In this document: positions 16,624-25,814 of the stretch, piece after piece
How positions within the stretch are numbered: the first letter of the stretch is position 1
Layout: each line of letters begins with the position of its first letter
Origin: Rhodocyclales bacterium
Lineage (GTDB): Bacteria > Pseudomonadota > Gammaproteobacteria > Burkholderiales > Rhodocyclaceae
Reading direction: 5' to 3'
DNA: 64,000 nucleotides
NCBI GenBank assembly: GCA_016214145.1
Contig: JACRPA010000005.1
Coordinates: 124,001 to 188,000 of the forward strand
Translations under genes and position numbers: made by a program
The notes under the pieces: generated by a model
Databases searched by the model: none
What the model saw: the letters and a program-made list of their open reading frames with translations, nothing else
What the model was told of the DNA's origin: nothing

Positions 16624-18177
16624 TCACAGTTTCCTGCTGATGTGGACGACGAATTTCGGCTGGACGGCTTCCGCCGCCTTCTCGCTTGCGCTCTTCAGCG
16701 ACTTGCCGGACTCGACATCGAAGGGCATGCGCAGGATGGTCACCTTGAGGGAGGGATCCTTGCGCAGGGTGTCGGCGAAGGCATTGACCGCATCGAGCTG
16801 GCCGCGCTGATCGGTCGCCATGGACGTGGGCAGCAGGCCATGCACGACCGCGATGGCATGCATGGCGCCCGCCGCCGGCTTTTCACCGTTCGCCGCGGGG
16901 GTGCGGGTTTCCTGCTGCGACTGGAAGTTGTCGTCCGGGTTGGCATTGAGCTGCCACTGGATGCGATCGAGGTCGACGCGGGGGGATTCCCCCAGGGCGC
17001 GGCTGAGGGCGAGGAAGAGCGGCTCCACGGGTGCGCTGCGTTTTTCCAGGTCGTCGAAGCGACCGATGACGGCGCGCAGATTGTCCGTGCTGGTCGGCAT
17101 GGGCGGATAGGTTTTCAGGATCGCCTGGTATTTCTGCGCGTCCGCTTCCGACTGGGCCTGGATCTCCGCGGTCTGGCCGCTCCACTGGAAAGCGTCGACC
17201 AGCAGCTTGCCGGCGAACAGCAGGCAGCCGAGAAGCGCCACCGCGCCTGCGCTCTTCAGGGCGAAGCGGATTTGCCAGAGGCGGAAAAAGCGGCGCTCGG
17301 CAGGCTGGGCGAACTGCTCGCGCGGCGGAGCCTGCGCCAGCAAGTGCAGGAAGAGCGACTCGGCATGCGAATCCCTGGGCAGGGTCTTCAATCCGCAGGT
17401 CTTGCAGGCGGCATGCAGGTCGTGGAGGCTGAACTGGAGTTCCTCGGTGTTCTTGCAGTGCTCGAGGAAGGCGCCGGTCTGGGCAGGGTGCGCCAGGGCC
17501 AGGACGGGCAGGGGGGCGCCGCGCGCCAGCAGGCGCTGACCCAGCAGGTATTGGTAGATCTTGGCCGCTTCCGCTGCGCAGCCGGCGGCGATTTCGGCGG
17601 CGCCGGTCGCCGTCATCTGGGACAGGCGGCTGAACTTCAGCTGGCCGTTCTCGAAAAAGCTTTGCCGGATGCCGCCGCGGGTGATGGAGATGAGCAGGCA
17701 GTGCTCACGGACGGGCGGCAGCTTGGCGATCAGTTGGGCGCCGAGCAGCGACAGGGAATGGACGCCCGCCAGCTGCGCTTCCGCCGCATGCAGGGCGGCA
17801 AGCCAGGGCTCGAAGAGCTGTGGCCGCGTCAGGGCGGCGAGCAGGAATTTCTCGTCGCGGCGGCCGGTTTTTTCGCGGCCGTAGGAGAGCGCCGTCGCCA
17901 GGGGGGACCCGTAGAAGTACTGGCCCAGCTTGCGCGCGAGCAGCGCACTGCGGTCGGCGCCCTGCGTGTAGGGGAGGACCTCGATCTGGAAGCCCTCGTC
18001 CGCGATGTCGGCGAGCAGATAGAAGCTGCTGTGACGGTGGCGGGCGACATACTCCGAGAACGCGGCGATCCCCGCTTCATCCTGCGGGAAATGGCCTTCC
18101 TCGTGCAATGTGCCGCCCTGCCACAGGCAGGCGCTGAGGCCGTTGGAGTCGAGGTAGAGCAGTCGGCGTTGTGGCAT
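16624..18177 (-). CDS. mshI: MshI/PilM-like pilus assembly protein with PilN-type C-terminus
   Basis: A 517-residue protein starting MPQRRLLYLDSNG. The N-terminal ~300 residues look like an actin-like PilM domain; a membrane helix (about 320-340) and a PilN-like periplasmic tail (VVHGLLP...VTILRMPFDV) follow, so PilM and PilN functions appear fused, as in MshI. The start was set by the TGATG overlap with the mshG stop; a longer in-frame extension would run entirely across mshG. Confidence 0.78.
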   Translation of the reverse strand: MPQRRLLYLDSNGLSACLWQGGTLHEEGHFPQDEAGIAAFSEYVARHRHSSFYLLADIADEGFQIEVLPYTQGADRSALLARKLGQYFYGSPLATALSYGREKTGRRDEKFLLAALTRPQLFEPWLAALHAAEAQLAGVHSLSLLGAQLIAKLPPVREHCLLISITRGGIRQSFFENGQLKFSRLSQMTATGAAEIAAGCAAEAAKIYQYLLGQRLLARGAPLPVLALAHPAQTGAFLEHCKNTEELQFSLHDLHAACKTCGLKTLPRDSHAESLFLHLLAQAPPREQFAQPAERRFFRLWQIRFALKSAGAVALLGCLLFAGKLLVDAFQWSGQTAEIQAQSEADAQKYQAILKTYPPMPTSTDNLRAVIGRFDDLEKRSAPVEPLFLALSRALGESPRVDLDRIQWQLNANPDDNFQSQQETRTPAANGEKPAAGAMHAIAVVHGLLPTSMATDQRGQLDAVNAFADTLRKDPSLKVTILRMPFDVESGKSLKSASEKAAEAVQPKFVVHISRKL

Positions 18178-19379
18178 CAGACTTTCAGCTTGGTTATGAC
18201 GTCGTAGATGGGGCCGAGCACCGAGAGCATGACCCAGCCGAGCAGGGTGCCGAGGATGAGCGTCATCGCCGGCTCGATCATGGCCTGCACCTTTTCGATC
18301 GATTCCTTGACGTCGCGGTTGTAGAAATAGGCGACGTTGAGGAGGGCGGTATCGAGCGCGCCGGTGTTCTCGCCCACCCTGAGCATGCGGATGACCAGCG
18401 GCGGGAAGAGGCCGATGTTCTGGAAGGCGACGGTGACGTTCTGCCCTTCCGCGATCAGCTGGCCGACGCGCTTCAGCCCGTCCTGGATGACGGTGTTGCC
18501 GACCACTTCCTCGGTGGCGCGGATGGAGTCGATGATGGCGATGCCGGAGGCGTACATCATGGCGAAGACGCCGGCGAAGCGCGACAGGATGACCTTGCGC
18601 AGGATGGGGCCGACGACGGGCAGCGCCAGCTTGAATTCGTCGAAGCGGTAGCGGAAGGCCGGGTTGGCCTCGACCGCAACCTTGATGCCGACGGCAAGGG
18701 CGGCCGGAACCAGGAGAAAGAGATACCAGTACTGCTTGACGATGGCCGAGGTGATCATGAGCACCTTGGTCTGCGTCGGCAGCTCCTGCCCCATGTTCTT
18801 GATGAAGCCGGTCATCTGCGGCACCAGGTAGATCATGAGGAAAAAGGTGACGCCGAGGACGATGGTGCCGACGAAGGCCGGGTACATGAACAGCTTCTTG
18901 GTGTGGGAGGCCAGTTCGTCCTCCCACTTGAGCGATTCGGTCAGGCTTTTCAGCACGGCGGGCAGGTTGCCGGTGTTCTCGCCGGCGCGGATGAGGCTGC
19001 TGAAGACCTTGTCGAAGACCTTCGGGTGCTCGGCCATCGCCTGCGAGAGCGTGCGGCCGCCCTCGATGGATTCGATCATGCTGGCGATCACCTCGCGAAA
19101 GCGCGGGTGGAAAATGCTGTCGCGCAGGTCGGTGAGGCCTTCCAGGATCGGCACCCCCGCGCGGGTGAGCTGCTCCATGTGGAAGCAGAAATTGATCAGC
19201 TCGCGCTTCGGAATCCTGCCGCCGCGGAACATGCCGCTCTGACGGACTTCGTTGCCGTTGATGAAGTCGAGTTCCATGCGCTTCAGGCGCATTTCGAGGT
19301 CGACCAGGTTGATGGCGTCGAGCTGGCCGTGCACGACGCGGCCGCCTTCATTCATGGCTTTGTAGGTGAACAGGGACAC
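18177..19379 (-). CDS. mshG: Pilus inner-membrane platform protein MshG (GspF/PilC family)
   Basis: A 400-residue protein with two T2SF repeats and three membrane helices (near 170, 215 and 375). It contains the family pattern LSQAMAEHPKVFDKVFSSLIRAGE(N)TG, repeated in degenerate form as VIRMLRVGENTGALD. It forms the membrane core driven by the MshE ATPase. It follows mshE by one base. Confidence 0.9.
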   Translation of the reverse strand: MSLFTYKAMNEGGRVVHGQLDAINLVDLEMRLKRMELDFINGNEVRQSGMFRGGRIPKRELINFCFHMEQLTRAGVPILEGLTDLRDSIFHPRFREVIASMIESIEGGRTLSQAMAEHPKVFDKVFSSLIRAGENTGNLPAVLKSLTESLKWEDELASHTKKLFMYPAFVGTIVLGVTFFLMIYLVPQMTGFIKNMGQELPTQTKVLMITSAIVKQYWYLFLLVPAALAVGIKVAVEANPAFRYRFDEFKLALPVVGPILRKVILSRFAGVFAMMYASGIAIIDSIRATEEVVGNTVIQDGLKRVGQLIAEGQNVTVAFQNIGLFPPLVIRMLRVGENTGALDTALLNVAYFYNRDVKESIEKVQAMIEPAMTLILGTLLGWVMLSVLGPIYDVITKLKV

Positions 19380-19380
19380 G

Positions 19381-21093
19381 CTACATCCGCTCCGTCAGGT
19401 CGACCACCCGGCCGACTTCCTCAAGGGAAGTGGAGCCCTCGCGCGCGCGCCTGAGGCCGTCCTCGGCCAGGCTGCGGAATCCCCTGGCAAGGGCGGCCTG
19501 CTTGATCTCGCGCATGGTGGCCCGCCGCGCGATCAGCTCGTCCAGGTCGGCATCCATGCGCAGCAGTTCCATGATGGCCTGGCGGCCCTTGTAGCCCTGG
19601 TATTCGCAGTGCTCGCAGCCGCTGGCGCGATACAGGGTGGGCGGCGGGGCGTCGGCGGCCAGGCCGAGCAGGCGGGTTTCGTGCGCTTCGGGCCGGTAGG
19701 CTTTCTTGCAGTGCGGACACAGCTTGCGCACCAGGCGCTGGGCGACGACGCCGATGATGTTGCCGGCCATGATGTCGGGCAGTACGCCGATGTCGAGCAG
19801 GCGCGGGATGGCGCCGATGGCCGAGTTGGTGTGCAGGGTGGAATACACCTGGTGGCCGGTCATGGCGGCGCGGAAGGCCATCTCGGCGGTGTCGGCATCG
19901 CGGATTTCGCCGACCAGGATGACGTCCGGGTCCTGCCGCATCATGGAGCGCACGCCGTTGGCGAAGTCGAGCTTGGCGGCTTCCGCCACGGAGGTCTGGC
20001 GGATCATCGACATCGGATACTCGACCGGATCCTCCAGTGTCATGATGTTGATGCCTTCCTCGTTGATGTGGTTGAGCACCGAGTAGAGCGTGGTGGTCTT
20101 GCCGCTGCCGGTCGGGCCGGTGACGAGGATGATGCCCTCCGGGCGCGCGATCATGAGTTTCAACTGGTCGAGCTGCGCGTCGTCGAGCCCCACCTGGTCG
20201 AGCGGCACGATGCCCTTCTGGCGGTCGAGGATGCGCAGCACGACGTTCTCGCCGTGGATGGTCGGCTGGGCCGAGACGCGGAAATCCACCAGGCGGCCGC
20301 TGATGTTGAGCGAGATGCGGCCGTCCTGCGGCGCGCGGGTCTCGGCGATGTTCATGTTGCTGATCACCTTGATGCGCACGGCCATGGCCGGCCAGTAGGA
20401 CTTGTGCAGGGCGCGGATCTGCCGCAGCAGCCCGTCGATGCGGTAGCGGATGCGCAGGAAGTTCTGCTCCGGCTCGAAGTGTATGTCCGAGGCGTCGCGC
20501 TTGACGGCGTCGGTGAGGATGGCGTCGATGAGGCGCACCACCGGCTGGCTGTATTCGTCGCTGGAGGCGGCGAGGCTGCGCCAGTCGATCTCGCCCGTCT
20601 CGATTTCATGCAGGATGCCGTCGATCGACAGCTCGTGGCCGTAGTACTGGTCGATGGCGCGGGCGATCTCGGACTCGCCCGCCAGGACCGTGTCGATCTG
20701 CAGGTCGTCGTGGGTGAGGGAGCGCAGCTTGTCCAGCGCGACGATGTCGTTGACGTCGGCGATCGCCACCGTCATGCGGTGCTGGGCGCGGTTGTAGTCG
20801 AGCGGCAGCAGGCGGTGGCGCTTGGCCAGATCCTGCGGCACCAGCCGCAGGGCGGCCGGGTCGACGATGGCATGGGAAAGATCGATGCTCTTCTTGCCCA
20901 GGCTTTCCCCCAGGGCGTCGCGCAGCGTGGCCTCGGAAATGAAGCCCAGGCTGACCAGCAGCTTGCCGACCGGCTGGTTGGACTTCATCTGCTCCAGCAG
21001 CGCAATGCGCAACTGGTCCTCGCTGATGACTCCCTGCGCGATCAGGATCTGGCCAAGCGGCCGGCGATGGGGTGCGGGCGAATTCATCTCCAT
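19381..21093 (-). CDS. mshE: Pilus extension ATPase MshE (GspE/PilB family)
   Basis: A 570-residue ATPase. The N-terminal MshEN domain (about 10-75) has two repeats of the type LGQILIAQGVISEDQLRIALLEQ and VGKLLVSLGFISEATLRDAL; in the Vibrio protein this domain binds c-di-GMP, and the first repeat keeps the Arg and Gln positions. The motor has Walker A GPTGSGKTT, Walker B RQDPDVILVGEIRD, a histidine box, and a CPHC/CEHC zinc site. It powers pilin polymerisation. Confidence 0.92.
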   Translation of the reverse strand: MEMNSPAPHRRPLGQILIAQGVISEDQLRIALLEQMKSNQPVGKLLVSLGFISEATLRDALGESLGKKSIDLSHAIVDPAALRLVPQDLAKRHRLLPLDYNRAQHRMTVAIADVNDIVALDKLRSLTHDDLQIDTVLAGESEIARAIDQYYGHELSIDGILHEIETGEIDWRSLAASSDEYSQPVVRLIDAILTDAVKRDASDIHFEPEQNFLRIRYRIDGLLRQIRALHKSYWPAMAVRIKVISNMNIAETRAPQDGRISLNISGRLVDFRVSAQPTIHGENVVLRILDRQKGIVPLDQVGLDDAQLDQLKLMIARPEGIILVTGPTGSGKTTTLYSVLNHINEEGINIMTLEDPVEYPMSMIRQTSVAEAAKLDFANGVRSMMRQDPDVILVGEIRDADTAEMAFRAAMTGHQVYSTLHTNSAIGAIPRLLDIGVLPDIMAGNIIGVVAQRLVRKLCPHCKKAYRPEAHETRLLGLAADAPPPTLYRASGCEHCEYQGYKGRQAIMELLRMDADLDELIARRATMREIKQAALARGFRSLAEDGLRRAREGSTSLEEVGRVVDLTERM

Positions 21094-21114
21094 GGCGCCG
21101 GAGAGGGCGCAGAG

Positions 21115-22374
21115 TTATTTTTGCAGTTCGCTGACGCGGCCGGCGACCTGGTTCCTGTCGAAGGCAGCAGGGCGTTGGGCAGCCGCAGCAAGCGCTCCCT
21201 GATAATACTGCAATGCAAGCCTGGGTTGGCGCAACTGCTCCAGGCTGATCGCCAGGTTGTACTGGTAGTCCGGATTCTCGCTGTCGCCGCTGAAGGCGCG
21301 GAAATAGGCCTGCTGGGCGTCGTTCCAGCGGCCCTGCTGGGCATAGAGGTTGCCGAGCGTGAAGTTCAGGGAGGGGGAATCCGGCTGGCCGGCCAGCAGG
21401 TTCTTCAGGCGGCTCTCGGATTGAACCGGGTCGACCTGGCCTTTCAGGCCGATCAGGCCGGCCTGTGCGGCGCCGTCCTTGGGATCGGCCTCCAGGACGC
21501 GGAGATACAGTCCTTCCGCCGCTTCGTATTGCCCCTGACGCAGGCTGATGGCGGCCAGGCCATGCAGGGCGTCGATGTTCTTCGGATCGTTTTTCAGCAC
21601 CGACTGGTAGTCGCGCTGGGCGCCGGCGAAGTCGCCCGACTGGAAGGCCTGGTAGGCGCTGGCGACCTGGGGATGGATCTTCAGCTTGCTGGTCGTGATG
21701 CGGATGGGGCTGTCCGGCTCGACGGGGGCGGGTTTTGCCGCCGCCTTGCCCGCGAATGCCATAGAAGCAGAGGCTGGCACCTGAGTCAGCGCCGGCGGCA
21801 CGGCGGCCGGTTTTTCCCTGGCCGGGGCGGCGGCCTGTTCCGGCGCGGGAGCTGCGGGTGCGGCGGCGGGGGCGGGCGCCGCTGCCGGAGGCGCCGAGGC
21901 GATGGGCGCGGCCGCGATCGGCGCTGCCGGAGGCGCGGTGCGGGCGGTGGCCGGCGCCGGGCCGAGCCCGCCCTTGGGCTGCAACTGCCACCAGAAATAG
22001 CCGCCGATGCCGATGACTGCCAGCAGGCCGGCCACGCCGACAAGGATCATGAAGTTCGATTTTTGCGCCGGCTGCTTGGCCTGGAACACGTTCTGCGCGG
22101 TGGCGCGCTCGCGTTTCTGCGCCTCAACCGACGGCTGCCTGGCGGCTGGGGCCGGTGCAATGGCTGGCTCCGGCTTGGCGGCAGGGGGCGTGTGAAATTC
22201 GTGGTCGAGCAGTTCCAGGCGCGAAGGCAGTTCGGGCAGGCCGCGCGGCGTGTCGCCGGAATCGGCCGGCTGCTCGGCGGCGGGCGGCTGCTCTTGCGGC
22301 TCGATTTTTGCCGCCGCCTCGGACTGGCGCTTGGCCTCTTCGGCCTTCTTCAGCGCGTCCATGAGCAGGCTCAC
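21115..22374 (-). CDS. mshN: MshN-like TPR pilus assembly protein
   Basis: A 419-residue protein starting MSLLMDALKKAEEAKRQ: cytoplasmic charged N-terminus, Pro/Ala-rich linker, one membrane helix (FMILVGVAGLLAVIGIGGYFW), a long Ala/Pro-rich periplasmic linker, and a C-terminal TPR domain of five to six repeats. The GTG start at 22374 overlaps the mshL stop (GTGA), which fits translational coupling better than an upstream in-frame ATG. MSHA MshN proteins share the TPR layout and may hold secretin or pilus subunits. Confidence 0.82.
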   Translation of the reverse strand: MSLLMDALKKAEEAKRQSEAAAKIEPQEQPPAAEQPADSGDTPRGLPELPSRLELLDHEFHTPPAAKPEPAIAPAPAARQPSVEAQKRERATAQNVFQAKQPAQKSNFMILVGVAGLLAVIGIGGYFWWQLQPKGGLGPAPATARTAPPAAPIAAAPIASAPPAAAPAPAAAPAAPAPEQAAAPAREKPAAVPPALTQVPASASMAFAGKAAAKPAPVEPDSPIRITTSKLKIHPQVASAYQAFQSGDFAGAQRDYQSVLKNDPKNIDALHGLAAISLRQGQYEAAEGLYLRVLEADPKDGAAQAGLIGLKGQVDPVQSESRLKNLLAGQPDSPSLNFTLGNLYAQQGRWNDAQQAYFRAFSGDSENPDYQYNLAISLEQLRQPRLALQYYQGALAAAAQRPAAFDRNQVAGRVSELQK

Positions 22375-24230
22375 TGCGGTTTGCCTCCCACGTCCCACTC
22401 CGGCACCGGCTGCAGGCCCTCCTTGTTTTCCAGGAAATCGGACCCCGGCAGATGATTGCGGAAACTGCTGTAGTCGCCCTGGATGCTGGCGTCCCTGACC
22501 ACTGTTGGGCGCAGGAAGATCACCAGCTCGGTCTTGGTGGTGGTGTCGTTGCGGTAAGTGAACAGGTTGCCGAGGATGGGGATCTTGGATACGCCGGGCA
22601 CGGCGTCGTCGTTATTGACGACCTGGTCCTGCATGAGACCGCCCAGTACGGCGATATCGCCGTCGTTTACGCTCATGAGGGACTCCATTTCCCGTGTCTG
22701 GATTTCAGGCACGAGATTGGGGATGTCGGCCGGCAGTCCCGGATGCGGGTCGCGCTTGGTGCCGGTGATGCGCGAGATGGTCGGCCGCACGTTGAGCAGA
22801 ACCGTGCTGCTTTCGCTGATCTGCGGCGTCACGCTCATCACCAGGCCGACCGAGACGGACTGCGGCGTAGTGGTGAAGTTGGTGACTGCCGGCGAGCCGC
22901 CGGTGGCGCTGGTGGTGTCGGCCTTCACCTGGAAATAGACAAAGTTGTCCACCACCTTGAGGAGGGCTGTCTGGTTGTTGAGCACAGACAGCTTCGGGCT
23001 GGAGATCACCTTGAGCGTGCCGAAATTCTCCAGCAACTTGAGGGCCGTAAGGAAGTCGGCACGGCGGAAAGCCAGGGTGAATAGGCTTTTTGCGACTCCC
23101 GAGTCCAATGTTGAAGTGGATACCGTGGCTTCATACGCACCCGTAGTCGGATTGATCCGGAAGGTGCGCGTCGTTCCGCCCTGGCCGATGCTGCGCCAAG
23201 CGTCTCCCCTGTTGAAGTACTGCCAGTCGATGCCCTGCTGGTAATTCTGGCTCAGGCGCACTTCGACGATGGTGGCCTCGATCAGCACCTGGCGCTTGGC
23301 GCTCGAGAGGACCTGGCCGAGGAATTCCTGGATCTTTTCATGCTGGCGCGAACTGGCCCGCGCCATGATCACACCCGTCTCGGCATTGACCATCACCGAG
23401 GCCGCCTGAAGGGTTTCATATTCCTTGTTGGCCTGCGAAGGCGGCGCAACGACGACTTGAGGAGGTGTCGGTGTGGCACCACCTCCCCCGGCGCCGGGCT
23501 GTCCCGCTGCACCGGTGGCGGCGCTGGCTTGCTCCTGACTTTCCGCGACACGGCGCCTGACGATGATCTCCTTGTCCGTCTCGCGCAGGATGTCCTTGAT
23601 GTTCTTTTCCAGGGTTTCCCAGAAGCGGTTCTTGGCGACGTTGTCCACCTTGGTCGACGAAACGTTGCCGCTGGTGCCGCCCGCGGCGGCGCCCGCGCCG
23701 CCCGCGCCGGCGGCGGTCGGGCTGACGCTGGCGATCTGGGTGTTGATGGCGACGTTGCCGGTGGTGTCGCGCGACATGTTGACGTAGTTGACCTTGTAGG
23801 TGCGCAGATACGGCGTATCCGGCATCACCACCAGGTTGGGGCCGTCGAGCTCGAAGCGCATGTCCACCTGCTTGGCGATGCGGTTGAGCAGTTGCGGCAG
23901 GGTCTGGTCGATGGCGTTCAGCGTGACGGTGCCGGCGATGCCGGGGTGGATGTCCACGTTCAGCTTGGCGTCGCGGGCCAGGGCAAAGAGCAACTCCTGC
24001 ACGCGCACTTCCTTGACGACGACGCTGTAGGTTTCGGTCTTGGCGACAGGCTTGGGTTTGGGCACGGCTGCCGACTGCTGTACCGGCTGCGGGATGCTCG
24101 ATTTGGCGGTCGGTGGGACTTCGTCTGCCCGGAGGTGTCCGCTCGATGGCGGCTTCACCTGTGGCGCAGTGCATGCCGCCAGGAAAGTCGCACTCAACAG
24201 TGATGCAATCGTCGTTGTTCTAGCTGTCAT
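22371..24230 (-). CDS. mshL: Outer-membrane secretin MshL (lipoprotein)
   Basis: A 619-residue secretin. The lipobox FLAAC places the lipidated Cys at residue 20. Short N domains (VVKEVRVQELLFALARDAKLNVDIHPGI) follow, then a low-complexity Ala/Gly region, and the secretin core (VLIEATIVEV; VPGVSKIPILGNLF) near the C-terminus. It forms the outer-membrane pore for the pilus. A promoter candidate and a 129-bp gap precede it, so the cluster downstream of mshM may be transcribed separately. Confidence 0.92.
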   Translation of the reverse strand: MTARTTTIASLLSATFLAACTAPQVKPPSSGHLRADEVPPTAKSSIPQPVQQSAAVPKPKPVAKTETYSVVVKEVRVQELLFALARDAKLNVDIHPGIAGTVTLNAIDQTLPQLLNRIAKQVDMRFELDGPNLVVMPDTPYLRTYKVNYVNMSRDTTGNVAINTQIASVSPTAAGAGGAGAAAGGTSGNVSSTKVDNVAKNRFWETLEKNIKDILRETDKEIIVRRRVAESQEQASAATGAAGQPGAGGGGATPTPPQVVVAPPSQANKEYETLQAASVMVNAETGVIMARASSRQHEKIQEFLGQVLSSAKRQVLIEATIVEVRLSQNYQQGIDWQYFNRGDAWRSIGQGGTTRTFRINPTTGAYEATVSTSTLDSGVAKSLFTLAFRRADFLTALKLLENFGTLKVISSPKLSVLNNQTALLKVVDNFVYFQVKADTTSATGGSPAVTNFTTTPQSVSVGLVMSVTPQISESSTVLLNVRPTISRITGTKRDPHPGLPADIPNLVPEIQTREMESLMSVNDGDIAVLGGLMQDQVVNNDDAVPGVSKIPILGNLFTYRNDTTTKTELVIFLRPTVVRDASIQGDYSSFRNHLPGSDFLENKEGLQPVPEWDVGGKPQ

Positions 24231-24275
24231 GGCGAGCCACAGGTTAGCGCCTCATCTAAGAGGTCGGGCGTTTCG

Positions 24276-24303
24276 AGCATAACACATTAACATTATTTTG
24301 CAA
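24276..24303 (-). promoter_or_regulatory. Possible promoter of the mshL-led operon
   Basis: On the minus strand TTGCAA (24303-24298) and TATGCT (24281-24276) are 16 bp apart, with an upstream TG giving an extended -10. It sits in the only A/T-rich gap of the pilus run. Confidence 0.4.
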
Positions 24304-24359
24304 CTGGCTGATTTGTCTGTTCAATATGAGTCCAAAGTTGTGTTGTTTTTTTGCAATGC

Positions 24360-25781
24360 TTAATTCTTCAAGCGTCTCACCTGACGCGGGTAGGGTCCGA
24401 AGACCTTGAGTGCGGGCGGCAGGTCGTTCATGGCCTTGCTGGCCGATTCGAGCGAAGGATAGTCGCCATAGATGACACCCAGGCGGCGCGTACCTTTGAC
24501 GACGACAGAATACACCCTCAAATCGCCCTCATCCGTCAGTCTTGCGGCTTTGTGAAGGAAGTTTTCCACGCTGACGAGACTGCTGACATCGGTGTTGAGG
24601 AGCTGGATGAACCAACGGTTGTCGGCAACCGTCTCCAGCCATTGCTGCGTTTCCTCCAGCTTCACCCGGGTCATCTGCCAGGTCTTGGTGTCGACCTGGC
24701 TCAGTTCTTTCGTGACTTGCAACAGAGTCAAGTTCCCGTCTTCATTGGGCTTGTCCAATGGTTCGGACTGAGGGGATGCGGTCGCTATGGCGCCAGCATC
24801 CGAAGCATTCTCCGGTTGTGGAGCGATTGTTGCCGCTGCCGGCGCGGGGGTTGCAAGCACCTGCATTGATGAGGGGGAGGGCTGGTCGAAGCCGAAATAG
24901 GCGAGTCCCGCCATTAACAACAGGGCGGCGACGGCTGCTCCCCCAAGCCAGACGCCGGCCCGCGGAAGCGGCGACTGACGGAATTCGGCATCGCGTATGG
25001 CGGCCTTGACGTGGGAAACAGCGATTTGATGAGTGTTGCCGGCGAAGGCGGCGAGCAAAGCCTTGTCGCAGAGGATGTTGACGCGTCGGGTCAGTCCCAG
25101 GGAGGCGCTTGCTATGCGCTTGAGCGCGGCCTGGGAGAAGATGTCCGGTCCCTTGTAACCGGCGGCGCGCATGCGGAAGTTGATGTATTGGGCGACGTCC
25201 GAACGGATCAGCGGTTCGAGGGAAAAGTTGTGCGTGATGCGCTCCTTGAGCTGGCGCATCTCGTTGCGGTTGAGGACATCGTTGAGTTCGGGCTGGCCGA
25301 AGAGGACGATCTGCAGAAGCTTGTGGCGGTTCGATTCGAGGTTGGAGAGCAGGCGGATCTCTTCCAGCGTCTCGGCCGGCATGGCATGCGCCTCGTCGAT
25401 CAGGACCACCACCTGACGGCCCTGCGCATAGAGATCGATGAGATGCTCCTGCAGGGCGCGCATGACGGCGCTGATGCGATTCGTGGCAAGGTTGACCTGC
25501 AGTTCGTCGGCGAGGGTGAACAGGATCTCGTCGCGCGAAAGGGAGGGATTGGCCAGGAAGATCGTCTCGACGCTTTCCGGCAGGCGCTCCATCAGCACCC
25601 GGCAGAGCATGGTCTTGCCGCTGCCGACTTCGCCGCTCACCTTGACGATGCCCTCGTCGTGGGTGATGGCGTAGAGCAGCGCTTCCAGGGTGGCGCCGCG
25701 GTTGGCTCCTTCGAAAAAGAAGTCCGTGTGCGGCGTGATGCGGAACGGCGCCTCGGTCAGGCCGAAATGTTCAAGATACAT
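24360..25781 (-). CDS. mshM: MshM-like ExeA-family AAA ATPase with SPOR-like C-terminus
   Basis: A 473-residue protein starting MYLEHFGLTEAPFRITP, typical of ExeA/GspA-like ATPases. Walker A is GEVGSGKT and Walker B VVVLIDEAHA. A membrane helix near residue 280 leads to a periplasmic tail; the last ~75 residues (VYSVVVKGTRRLGVIYGDYPSLESASKAMNDLP) resemble a SPOR domain for peptidoglycan binding. The protein probably helps insert or position the secretin through the cell wall. It lies 33 bp after the regulator gene. Confidence 0.86.
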   Translation of the reverse strand: MYLEHFGLTEAPFRITPHTDFFFEGANRGATLEALLYAITHDEGIVKVSGEVGSGKTMLCRVLMERLPESVETIFLANPSLSRDEILFTLADELQVNLATNRISAVMRALQEHLIDLYAQGRQVVVLIDEAHAMPAETLEEIRLLSNLESNRHKLLQIVLFGQPELNDVLNRNEMRQLKERITHNFSLEPLIRSDVAQYINFRMRAAGYKGPDIFSQAALKRIASASLGLTRRVNILCDKALLAAFAGNTHQIAVSHVKAAIRDAEFRQSPLPRAGVWLGGAAVAALLLMAGLAYFGFDQPSPSSMQVLATPAPAAATIAPQPENASDAGAIATASPQSEPLDKPNEDGNLTLLQVTKELSQVDTKTWQMTRVKLEETQQWLETVADNRWFIQLLNTDVSSLVSVENFLHKAARLTDEGDLRVYSVVVKGTRRLGVIYGDYPSLESASKAMNDLPPALKVFGPYPRQVRRLKN

Positions 25782-25814
25782 GGTGCAGCGGTTTCTCCCT
25801 TGTTTTGAATTTTG

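Noticed and set aside
16624-18927. 767-codon version of MshI
   Set aside because: The first 250 codons lie antiparallel to no gene but fully across mshG in another frame; the TGATG junction at 18177 gives the proper start.
19366-22455. Very long plus-strand open frame (over 1000 codons) opposite mshE, mshN and mshG
   Set aside because: It is the GC-driven antisense shadow of well-recognised minus-strand genes; its translation is Gly/Val/Asp/His-rich with no family features.
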